Assembly (NCBI GenBank): GCA_964629475.1
Contig: CAZVQW010000009.1
Coordinates: 48,730 to 112,729 of the forward strand
Source: SMWD01 sp964629475
GTDB lineage: Bacteria > Pseudomonadota > Gammaproteobacteria > Steroidobacterales > GCA-2729495
Length of the DNA: 64,000 bases
Direction of reading: 5' to 3'
In this document: positions 17,616 to 25,709 of the stretch, piece by piece
Layout: the number at the start of each line of letters is the position of its first letter
Position numbering within the stretch: the first letter of the stretch is position 1
Notes under the pieces: generated by a model
Database searches by the model: none
Told to the model about the DNA's origin: nothing
Seen by the model: the letters and a program-made list of their open reading frames with translations, nothing else
Program-made: the position numbers and the translations under genes

Positions 17616-17719
17616 AGCTGGCAATCCGGACAAATGATATTAATTAGCTTATACAAAGTAGAAGTCATTCCTTAGCCGAGTGCAAGCAAACCGGATGAAT
17701 TACTTGACCTGTCGCCGCT

Positions 17720-19906
17720 TCATGCGTCGGCGACAGGCGTCTGAGAGACGCTGCCATCAACCCGTTCGATATGCGGAATAACAATCTCGGTGCCGGGCCT
17801 GATGTGATCCAGATCGAGATCAGGATTATATTGCCTGAGCAGCCAGACAGGCACCTTGTAACGACGCAGACTAAGCACGAACAACGAATCACCGGAACGA
17901 AACTCGTGAACCGTAGTATCGGCAATCCGGTAGCGGACAAAGAAAGCCTCCTGCAGCTCCCGATGATAATCAACTCGTTTCGCCGCGAACTGCTCCGCCG
18001 TAACTCTTGTAAAGTCCAGTTGCAAGCGCCGACCGATCACGGCTGGTTTGCGAAAAGCGTAACCGTTGAGATCGCGAAGTTTTTGTGTGCGAATATTCAA
18101 CCAGCTCGCGTAGTGACCGAGTGTTTCTTCAGCCTGAATCTCGATCGTGCCGTCGGCCGCTACGAGATAGTCACTCGGATCAGCCAGCATCACTGCATCT
18201 GCGCCCTGCCCGGCTGATGCACCGGCACTCGCCGCTACAGCCTCGTCGGTGACAACGTCATCAGTCGCAATAACATCGATCGCCACGTCGTCGGGCACAG
18301 CCAATGACAGTGACGCCTGTGCAGGAACCGGGACCGGCTCTGCTGCGAGGACAGGCGGTTCTTCGGGTTGTCTTACGGTAATAATGTGATCATCCGAACT
18401 TGACGCTATTACGACAGGCACATCCGTGCCCACGAGGCGTAGCTTCTGGCCAACATAGATACGATTGCCATCAGCGAGTCCATTGCGTGCCAGGAGTTCA
18501 CGTTCCGGAACCCCGGAACGTCGCGCGATCTGGCTCAATGTGTCGCCGGATCGCACCGTATAGGTTTGCGCACCTGGTGAAATCGCCGCCTGCGTCGCCG
18601 CACCCTTATAAGGCAGATTCAGCACCTGCCCGGCACGAATCCGGTGGCGACTCTTCAGGTTATTGACGGCCATCAACTCCGATACGGTCGTATCGTAGCG
18701 AGCGGCGATCACCGACAGGCTGTCACCACGCCGGATCTTGTGTTCGAGATCCGGGGTCTGGCGTCTAAAGCGCTGTTCATTCGGAATTGCTGCCAGCAAC
18801 TGATCAGCCGGCTCTATCAGATCACCGGCCGGCAACCGCAATTCAAATCCCTTCGGCACGTACTTCAGGCCCGACCAGATCGAGCTCAACAGCGCCGGGT
18901 TATTTTTTTGCAGCGTGCGACGGGAAACCCCGAATGCATCAACGAGCGATGTCGCGGACAGGTAATCGGGTAACTTAACGATGACCGAGTCGTCCGGCTG
19001 GTCCTTCTCGATCAGACCGAAGTACGTGATTTCATTCCTGGCGACTTCTTCGGCCGCAAGAAAAGCAACATAGAAGTTTCGGGATGCGAAACCGAAGGAC
19101 CGACCCTTGTATTGGCGCAAGATCGTCTCGATGTCATCCGTTCCGGTCGTGCGCACGGCACGCCGCATGCCGCCGACACCATGGTTATAGGCTGTGATCG
19201 CCAGTGGCCAGGACTTCAGGATCGAATAATTATATTGCAGCAAAGCTGCTGCCGCCTCGCTGGACCGATACGGATCGCGGCGCTCGTCGATGACATGATC
19301 GATCTGCATGAAACGGCGCCCGGTCGAACGCGTGAACTGCCATAAACCGGCTGCGCCGACATGTGAACGTGCCTTGGGATTGTACGAAGATTCGACATGA
19401 GGCAATGCTGCGAGCTCATCAGGTACCCCGGCCGCACGCAAACTATCGAGGATAAACGGCTCCCAACGCGCCGCACGGGCCAGCCCGGCGCGAAATCCGT
19501 CGGCTAACCCCTGCTGGGTACGGATCCGGCCGGCTGCCGCGCGTAATTCGGCGGAAGTAACGTCTTGCGGCCACAGCGCAAGCACCCGGGCTTCCTCAGT
19601 CGTCAGGCCGTCTCGCTTACCGGCGGCAAGTGTTTTGAGAATGGCTTTGTATTTCTTATGTATCTGCTCCGAGAATCGTCGTTTCGAACGAAAGTCGCCA
19701 TCGTCCGGCAGATCGAGCCGCGCGTAGATAATATCGAGCCGCCGATTGTCATGAAAAAGCGCCTGCTGCGATGGAACATCGGTAAATATTTGAATCCAGA
19801 AACGAATATCCGGTTCAAGACCGGCGGGCCGCTGAAAATCCGCGGCCACCGCCGACAACGCAAAAAACAGTATGACCGGCCCGAGGATCAGGCGTTTAAA
19901 CAACAT
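17720..19906 (-). CDS. mltD: Membrane-bound lytic murein transglycosylase D
   Basis: Cleaves peptidoglycan glycan strands to 1,6-anhydro ends (728 aa). A signal peptide (residues 1-22) precedes a lytic transglycosylase domain with LPHVESSYNPKARSHVGAAG (catalytic Glu) and AAALLQYNYSILKSWPLAIT. Two clear LysM repeats follow at about 393-440 (IRRGDSLSVIAARYDTTVSE) and 450-495 (VRSGDTLSQIARRSGVPERE), then an Ala/Val/Asp-rich linker, a degenerate LysM at about 590-632, and a last LysM at about 660-710. Longer than E. coli MltD (452 aa) because of the extra C-terminal LysM part. Confidence 0.95.
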   Translation of the reverse strand: MLFKRLILGPVILFFALSAVAADFQRPAGLEPDIRFWIQIFTDVPSQQALFHDNRRLDIIYARLDLPDDGDFRSKRRFSEQIHKKYKAILKTLAAGKRDGLTTEEARVLALWPQDVTSAELRAAAGRIRTQQGLADGFRAGLARAARWEPFILDSLRAAGVPDELAALPHVESSYNPKARSHVGAAGLWQFTRSTGRRFMQIDHVIDERRDPYRSSEAAAALLQYNYSILKSWPLAITAYNHGVGGMRRAVRTTGTDDIETILRQYKGRSFGFASRNFYVAFLAAEEVARNEITYFGLIEKDQPDDSVIVKLPDYLSATSLVDAFGVSRRTLQKNNPALLSSIWSGLKYVPKGFELRLPAGDLIEPADQLLAAIPNEQRFRRQTPDLEHKIRRGDSLSVIAARYDTTVSELMAVNNLKSRHRIRAGQVLNLPYKGAATQAAISPGAQTYTVRSGDTLSQIARRSGVPERELLARNGLADGNRIYVGQKLRLVGTDVPVVIASSSDDHIITVRQPEEPPVLAAEPVPVPAQASLSLAVPDDVAIDVIATDDVVTDEAVAASAGASAGQGADAVMLADPSDYLVAADGTIEIQAEETLGHYASWLNIRTQKLRDLNGYAFRKPAVIGRRLQLDFTRVTAEQFAAKRVDYHRELQEAFFVRYRIADTTVHEFRSGDSLFVLSLRRYKVPVWLLRQYNPDLDLDHIRPGTEIVIPHIERVDGSVSQTPVADA

Positions 19907-20182
19907 GTATCAGCATCCTTGCAACAATAAAGAACCGGCGCTAACCAGGCGAAAACGGGGGCCGCTGCAAAAATTACAGCATAAGGCCACAGCCGTCCGC
20001 GAGGATCCGACTCGCTTCACATAACTAACAGTCCGCCGGTGAATTGCCCGCGACGGTCGACAAGGGTGACATAGATCCTTCTTTTAACAAAACAAACCTG
20101 CTACTGTCGCCCACCGAAATTCTCAGGTATTTCTGAGCATTCCAGCAACTTTCTGCAATCAAAGCTAACTGCCCACACCGTT

Positions 20183-21610
20183 GTGAATCAAGTCAAATCT
20201 CAGGTGACTACACAATGTGGCCGTCGCCGATGCGCCGGGAACCCGATATTGCCTGGCATTCTGGGCCTGATCCTTATTGCAGTGCAGCTGAGCGGTTGCG
20301 ACCCGTCACCCGCCTCCCGGGCCCTCAAAGCGCAAGATTCACTGCCAACCGGATCACCTGCGACTGCACCCGAACCCGAGCCGGCACAGGCATCGTCTGG
20401 CCCGGCTGCAGAACTGAGTGTCATGGCACAACCGCCGGTCGAACAAGCACCGGAACCGTCTGCCGTAGCGCCTGCAAACCCGGCACCCGCAGCCGAGCTG
20501 CAGAAAACAGCAAACTCCAGCGACGATCAGGACCTGGTCCTGCTCGGGCAGACTGTGCCGCGCGGCACATCACAACGCCTGATGTGGTCGGCCAGTGAAA
20601 TCTTCGAAGGCGTATCGACCGAGACACCGGTGCTGGTCATCAACGGCCGCCAATCCGGGCCAACATTGTGTCTGACAGCTGCGATCCACGGCGATGAGCT
20701 GAACGGCATCGAGATGGTGCGCCGGGTCTTGCATGACCTCGAGCCAGACAAACTCAACGGTGCGGTCATCGGTATACCGATCGTCAACCTGCAGGGTTTT
20801 CGCCGCGGTTCACGATACCTGCCGGACCGTCGCGATCTGAATCGCTATTTCCCAGGCAACCCGACCGGCAGCTCGGCGGCCCGAATCGCCTATTCATTTT
20901 TCGAGGAAATCATTCGCCACTGTGATGCGCTCGTCGATCTGCATACCGGATCGTTTTTCCGCACCAATCTGCCGCAATTAAGAGCTGATCTGCGCTACCC
21001 GAATATAAAGGAACTGACCCACGGGTTCGGCGGTATCGCTGTACTGCACAGTGTAGCGGCACCCGGCACCCTGCGGCGCGCAGCGACCGATGCGGGTATC
21101 CCGAGCATCACGCTTGAGGCCGGTGAACCGCTACGACTGCAATCCGCCAAGGTCAACCAGGGCGTCAACGGCGTGTTCAATCTGCTCGACACACTCGAAA
21201 TGGTGAACCGTATCCAGCTTCTGGGCCAACCCGAACCGGTGTTTTACGAATCGACCTGGGTGCGAGCCGATAACGGCGGCATCCTGTTCACGGTCGTCCG
21301 TCTCGGTCAGGAAGTGGCAGCCGGTGATGTGCTCGGCACAATTACGGACCCGATCACCAACGAACAAAACCTGGTTTACTCGCCGGAGAATGGCCGCATT
21401 CTCGGCATGGCACTAAACCAGGTCGTGATGCCCGGCTTCGCCGCGTTTCGTATCGGTATCAAAACAGATGGACTGCCGGATGATCCGGATACACTGCCGC
21501 TCGACCGGAATGCCGGCATCGAGACGCAGACGCCCCTGGCGGAAAGAAAGGCACTCGAGACCTCGCCTGACGTGGCGAACAGCGATATCGAAGAAGCTTC
21601 GGAAGAATAA
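20183..21610 (+). CDS. Succinylglutamate desuccinylase/aspartoacylase-family lipoprotein
   Basis: M14-like zinc hydrolase of the AstE/aspartoacylase group (475 aa), apparently exported. GTG start; signal peptide ending in lipobox LSGC near residue 39, then a Pro/Ala/Glu-rich tether to about 115. Catalytic features: AIHGDELNGIEMVRRVL (zinc His and Glu), LPDRRDLNRYFPG, DLHTGSFFRTNLPQ (third zinc ligand), and LEAGEP (catalytic Glu). Cytoplasmic members deacylate amino acids; a lipid-anchored form suggests a periplasmic or envelope substrate, which is unknown. Confidence 0.85.
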   Translation: MNQVKSQVTTQCGRRRCAGNPILPGILGLILIAVQLSGCDPSPASRALKAQDSLPTGSPATAPEPEPAQASSGPAAELSVMAQPPVEQAPEPSAVAPANPAPAAELQKTANSSDDQDLVLLGQTVPRGTSQRLMWSASEIFEGVSTETPVLVINGRQSGPTLCLTAAIHGDELNGIEMVRRVLHDLEPDKLNGAVIGIPIVNLQGFRRGSRYLPDRRDLNRYFPGNPTGSSAARIAYSFFEEIIRHCDALVDLHTGSFFRTNLPQLRADLRYPNIKELTHGFGGIAVLHSVAAPGTLRRAATDAGIPSITLEAGEPLRLQSAKVNQGVNGVFNLLDTLEMVNRIQLLGQPEPVFYESTWVRADNGGILFTVVRLGQEVAAGDVLGTITDPITNEQNLVYSPENGRILGMALNQVVMPGFAAFRIGIKTDGLPDDPDTLPLDRNAGIETQTPLAERKALETSPDVANSDIEEASEE

Positions 21611-21704
21611 CTCGCGGCTGCAAATAGCCCTACTACACCTCCAGAAACAGTAATATCGCTACTATTGCGACTCTTACCCGACTACCAATGCCGGCCAGCT
21701 CACA

Positions 21705-22658
21705 ATGACCTCGACACCTGACGCCAGCCAAGGCCCGGACCACATCCCGCTGTACCGATTCTGGCAACCGCGCTACTGGCCCCTGTGGATCGGCATCGGT
21801 GCGCTGCGACTGATGGTCCTGCTGCCTTTTCGAGTCCAGCTGCGAATTGGCCGCGTGCTCGGCAGGCTACTGTTCGCCATCGCGCCCAAACGTCGCCGTA
21901 TTACCGAAATCAACCTACGAATCTGTTTTCCTGAACTCGATGACAGCGCGGTGCGCAAACTCGTCCGCGCGCATGGCGCATCACTGGGATTTTCAGCGCT
22001 CGAAATCGGTCTGGCACTATGGGGCAGCTATAGCCGCATTGAAAAACTCATGACAATCAAAGGCCTCGAAAACCTGACCACACCCCTCGAAAATGGCCAC
22101 GGTGTCGTCGTACTGAGTGGGCACTTTCCGGCCATGGAGCTGATCGGTCGCGTGATCAAGACAAGCTTCCCGAACATGGCAGGAATGTATCGGCCGCTGA
22201 AGAATCCACTGATCGATCAGTTGCTGCGCCGTGCCCGCGGAAAGGCCGCCTCGACACTGATCCCCAAAGACGGTGTACGCCAGATGATTCGCCTGATCAG
22301 AAAAGGCGTGCCGGTCTGGTATGCATCCGACCAGAGTTACGATCGCGCTAACTCCGCACTGGTACCCTTTTTCAACGAACCGGCCATGACCAACACAGCG
22401 TTGACCAATATCGTGCAAATGGGCAAGGCTCTTGTCGTACCTTTCTTTCCACGCCGACTAGCAGACGGCAGCGGCTATGAATGCGTATTCCTGCCCGCAC
22501 TCGAAGATTTTCCGACCAATGACCCGGTCGCCGATGCGAAGCGCGTCAATGAATTATTGGCCGAATGGATTCGCAAGGCACCGGAACAATATTACTGGGT
22601 CCACCGACGCTTCAAGAACCGACCTGCGCCATTGCCGGATGTGTATCGGGATATCTAG
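21705..22658 (+). CDS. Lipid A biosynthesis acyltransferase, LpxL/LpxM (HtrB) family
   Basis: Inner-membrane lysophospholipid-acyltransferase-like enzyme (317 aa) that adds a secondary acyl chain to lipid A. Residues 27-60 form a hydrophobic anchor. The catalytic HX4(D/E) motif is His140-FPAM-Glu145 in VVVLSGHFPAMELIGRV, and MYRPLKNPLIDQLLRRARG plus WYASDQSYDR follow as in LpxL. Which acyl position it serves cannot be told. It converges on kdkA with a four-base overlap of the two stops and opens an LPS gene block. Confidence 0.92.
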   Translation: MTSTPDASQGPDHIPLYRFWQPRYWPLWIGIGALRLMVLLPFRVQLRIGRVLGRLLFAIAPKRRRITEINLRICFPELDDSAVRKLVRAHGASLGFSALEIGLALWGSYSRIEKLMTIKGLENLTTPLENGHGVVVLSGHFPAMELIGRVIKTSFPNMAGMYRPLKNPLIDQLLRRARGKAASTLIPKDGVRQMIRLIRKGVPVWYASDQSYDRANSALVPFFNEPAMTNTALTNIVQMGKALVVPFFPRRLADGSGYECVFLPALEDFPTNDPVADAKRVNELLAEWIRKAPEQYYWVHRRFKNRPAPLPDVYRDI

Positions 22659-23395
22659 GTATCACTTTGTGCCGCATCGGTTAATGCCCCGCGGTAACCT
22701 TCGAGCAGGCTTGCCCAGTCATCCTCACTGAACCGGATCGCACCCTGATCCAGTAATTTCATCAACGAACGATGCAGGCGATCCAGGTTTCTCTGCATCC
22801 ATCCACCGGGCGATTCCATGACACGGCCACGATCAAAGTCGAGCAGGTACAGTCGATTATTCGAATCGATCTGAATGTTGTGCGCGTTCAAATCCGCATG
22901 ACAGATGCCGGCGGCATGGAATCGGGCGATCAGCTGCCCGATCGAAACCCATGTAGCCGCACTCTCCGCCGCGCCGGACAAGCGCTGGGACAAGGTCATG
23001 ACATCCGGAATCCGCACGGTGATGAGGTCGGCTTTATAGACTGCGCCGCGTCGTTCGACGCGGGCTGCAACGGGTCGCGGAACCGGTAATGCCAGGCGAT
23101 ACAGCTGGTCGAGCAACGACCATTCGCGCCATGCCCGCGTCCGGCGCAGGCCGGCCCACAGGAATTCGTCGTTTGACAAACGCCGCGCCAGCCCGCCCCG
23201 GCAATAATGACGCAACACCCAGTGTTGATCATCGACTTCGATGAACAACACCTTGCCGCGACCGGCACCAAGGCCATCGGGAGATACCGCCCCGGACCAG
23301 CGCGCCGAATCGAACAGTGATGCATCGATATGGCTGATCAGAGCGTCATCGTATACGATCACGCTCTGGCCGCATTCTGTTGTTTGTCTGGCCAC
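22655..23395 (-). CDS. kdkA: 3-deoxy-D-manno-octulosonic acid kinase
   Basis: Phosphorylates the 4-OH of Kdo in lipopolysaccharides that carry a single Kdo (246 aa; Haemophilus KdkA is about 241). Protein-kinase-like fold: the catalytic loop ICHADLNAHNIQID and the metal-binding LLDFDRGR are intact, with KVLFIEVDDQHWVLRHYCRG upstream. The frame is open to 23491, overlapping the divergent gene; GTG 23395 is chosen because it clears that gene and gives the family length. Neighbouring LpxL-type, GT9 and hldD genes support an LPS core role. Confidence 0.87.
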   Translation of the reverse strand: MARQTTECGQSVIVYDDALISHIDASLFDSARWSGAVSPDGLGAGRGKVLFIEVDDQHWVLRHYCRGGLARRLSNDEFLWAGLRRTRAWREWSLLDQLYRLALPVPRPVAARVERRGAVYKADLITVRIPDVMTLSQRLSGAAESAATWVSIGQLIARFHAAGICHADLNAHNIQIDSNNRLYLLDFDRGRVMESPGGWMQRNLDRLHRSLMKLLDQGAIRFSEDDWASLLEGYRGALTDAAQSDT

Positions 23396-23425
23396 TAAAC
23401 CTATACCGAAAGCTGACTCCGAATC

Positions 23426-24493
23426 ATGCACACGACACCACCCGACTCGATCTGCGTGATCCGCTTGTCGGCGATTGGTGACTGCTGCCATACCCTTGCC
23501 GTCATACGTTCAATCCAGGCCGCATGGCCGCAAACGCGGCTCACCTGGATCATCGGCAAATTGGAATACCAGCTGATGAAAGGCGTTGATGACGTCGAGT
23601 TTATCATCTTCGACAAATCGGCCGGCTGGCGTGGATACCTCGATGTCCGGCGCCAGCTCCGGGGCCGACGGTTTCCGGTTCTTCTGCACATGCATGCCTC
23701 GATGCGGGCCAACCTGTTGACGCGCGTCATCGATGCCGACCGGGTTATCGGTTATGACCGTGCCCGGGCGCGTGATTATCAATGGCTGTTCACCAATGAG
23801 CGCATTCCCGCAACCCCGCGACAGCATGTGCTGGATGCCATGTTTTCATTCAACGAACACCTCGGACTCCGGGACCGGGACTTGCGCTGGGACATTCCGA
23901 TTCCAGCACCGGACAGACAGTTTGCCCGGGACATCTGTGCCGGGCCGGGACCAACCTGCATCATCAGTCCGTGCAGCAGCCAGAGATTTCGCAATTTTCG
24001 CAACTGGAGCGTCGAACGATACGTCGAAATCGGCCAATACCTTGTCGATAAATATGCCGCACAGATCATCGTGACCGGGGGACGCTCCGAGCTTGAAATG
24101 GAATACGGACAGCGCATCGAGGCCGGTATCGGCAGATCCGTAACAAACCTGACCGGCACCACGACTCTGAAGGAACTGCTGGCTTTGATCGATCATGCTG
24201 CAGTCGTGATCTGCCCCGACTCGGGACCGGCACATATCGCGACGGCCGTCAGCACGCCGGTCGTCGGCCTGTACGCGACGTCGAACCGGCACAGAACCGG
24301 CCCCTATTGCAGCCAGCAACTGGTTGCCGACCGTTACCCGGACGCAATCAAGAAAGAGTTCGGCAAGCCGGTTGAGGAATTACGCTGGGGGCAACGCGTG
24401 CGCGACCCGAATGCCATGAACCTGATACTCATCGATGACGTCATCGAGAAGCTCGATCTTGTTCTGAATCCAGAGTGTCGAGGTAACGTTTGA
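23426..24493 (+). CDS. Glycosyltransferase family 9 (heptosyltransferase-like)
   Basis: GT9 enzyme (355 aa), GT-B fold, probably adding heptose or another sugar to the LPS inner core. N-terminal ICVIRLSAIGDCCHTLAVI is the family opening; the C-terminal donor site is CPDSGPAHIATAVSTPVVGL followed by YATSNRHRTGPY. It resembles WaaC/WaaF relatives but the exact acceptor is not decidable. Its last 53 bases overlap the convergent hldD gene, whose product makes the ADP-heptose donor. Confidence 0.88.
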   Translation: MHTTPPDSICVIRLSAIGDCCHTLAVIRSIQAAWPQTRLTWIIGKLEYQLMKGVDDVEFIIFDKSAGWRGYLDVRRQLRGRRFPVLLHMHASMRANLLTRVIDADRVIGYDRARARDYQWLFTNERIPATPRQHVLDAMFSFNEHLGLRDRDLRWDIPIPAPDRQFARDICAGPGPTCIISPCSSQRFRNFRNWSVERYVEIGQYLVDKYAAQIIVTGGRSELEMEYGQRIEAGIGRSVTNLTGTTTLKELLALIDHAAVVICPDSGPAHIATAVSTPVVGLYATSNRHRTGPYCSQQLVADRYPDAIKKEFGKPVEELRWGQRVRDPNAMNLILIDDVIEKLDLVLNPECRGNV

Positions 24494-25406
24494 CACCTTC
24501 TTCTATATCAATAAATGACGCCTCATAACCGGCCGCCCGGATGCCGGACAGGTCAGCTTCGGTAAAGCTCTGGTAACTGCCGCGCAGGTTCTCGGGGAAC
24601 GGGATGTACTCTATCCTGCCTCGTCCATGCCAGTCGATAACGGCGCGCGCCATATCGTTGAAGGTCCGGGCTCTGCCCGTACCGAGATTAAAAATTCCAC
24701 TGACATCCGGATGCTCGAGCAGCCACAGGTTTACGGCGGCTATATCATCGACATAAACGAAATCGCGTAACTGTTCTCCGTCTCCGTAACCGTCGCTGCC
24801 GGAAAACAACCGCACTTCATCGCCGGACTGCAACTGCTGATTGAAGTGATGCACGACACTTGCCATCGCACCCTTATGCTGCTCACCCGGACCGTAGACG
24901 TTAAAATACCGCAGACCAACCACCTGCGACTTCGGTTGCGACGGAAGCTGCCGCAGATATTGATCAAACATCAGCTTCGAAAAGGCATAGGCGTTGATAG
25001 GTCGCTCATTAGCGCGTTCGACGGCAAAGTTTGTCCCGGCGCCATAGACGGAAGCCGACGAGGCATAGATCAGGGGAATTTGCCGTTCCAGGCAATAATG
25101 CAATACACGCTTGGAATACTCATAATTCGTATCCATCATGTACTGGCCGTCCCACTCGGTCGTCGTCGTACACGCGCCCTCATGAAAAACAGCCTCGATA
25201 CCCGCGCTGAAAGACTCCCCGTCAACGATGCGGCACAGAAAATCGTCTTTATCCAGGTAGTCGACGAGATCGCAGTCGGCCAGATTAAAAATCTTATGCC
25301 CGTCAGTCAGATCGTCGACTACCAGAATATCGCTCATTCCGGCACGGTTCAGTTGCCTGACAATATTGCTGCCGATAAATCCAGCGCCGCCGGTGACGAT
25401 AATCAT
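24441..25406 (-). CDS. hldD: ADP-L-glycero-D-manno-heptose 6-epimerase
   Basis: Short-chain dehydrogenase-type epimerase making the ADP-L,D-heptose donor for the LPS core (321 aa). NADP site TGGAGFIGSNIV at the N-terminus; active-site region SSASVYG and the Tyr-x3-Lys pair in YAFSKLMFDQY; HldD-type opening VVDDLTDGHKIFNLADCDLV. A convergent overlap with the GT9 gene ties the two. In the opposite direction the zinc-finger gene follows 21 bases upstream on the same strand. Confidence 0.96.
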   Translation of the reverse strand: MIIVTGGAGFIGSNIVRQLNRAGMSDILVVDDLTDGHKIFNLADCDLVDYLDKDDFLCRIVDGESFSAGIEAVFHEGACTTTTEWDGQYMMDTNYEYSKRVLHYCLERQIPLIYASSASVYGAGTNFAVERANERPINAYAFSKLMFDQYLRQLPSQPKSQVVGLRYFNVYGPGEQHKGAMASVVHHFNQQLQSGDEVRLFSGSDGYGDGEQLRDFVYVDDIAAVNLWLLEHPDVSGIFNLGTGRARTFNDMARAVIDWHGRGRIEYIPFPENLRGSYQSFTEADLSGIRAAGYEASFIDIEEGVKRYLDTLDSEQDRASR

Positions 25407-25427
25407 GTGATGGCCTCGAATGTCCGG

Positions 25428-25634
25428 TTAGTCGACGAGCGTAAAGCGGGCGCCGCAATAGGGGCATTTTGACTTGCCCGTCGCTTCGATCGGCAAAAAT
25501 ACCCTGGGATGCGAATTCCACCGGGACATGCCCGGCATCGGGCATGACAGCGGCAAATCCGAACGTTTCACCTCGTAGCTACTCTCCGCGTTCGGTTGCA
25601 CCAGATTCTGCTCAACGCTGCCTGCATTGCCCAT
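25428..25634 (-). CDS. zf-CHCC zinc-finger domain protein
   Basis: Small protein (68 aa) of the zf-CHCC group related to the NDUFS6-type finger. The Cys-His-Cys-Cys pattern is seen as LPLSCPMPGM, WNSHPRVFLPIE and KCPYCGARF. Start ATG 25634 is preferred over the longer frame to 25670 because GGAG lies nine bases before it and conserved length fits. Function unknown; in many gammaproteobacteria it neighbours LPS or glnE/ilvE genes, as here. Probably co-transcribed with hldD. Confidence 0.85.
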   Translation of the reverse strand: MGNAGSVEQNLVQPNAESSYEVKRSDLPLSCPMPGMSRWNSHPRVFLPIEATGKSKCPYCGARFTLVD

Positions 25635-25709
25635 CGGCGTTCGACTCCACGTTTCTATTTGACAATTCAATTTGGCGAACCGCGGATTATAGCAGTGCGG
25701 CGACAGACT

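Noticed and set aside
20131..20147. Hairpin CTCAG-N6-CTGAG before the desuccinylase-like gene
   Set aside because: Only five base pairs and no T-run or protein-site match; expected by chance.
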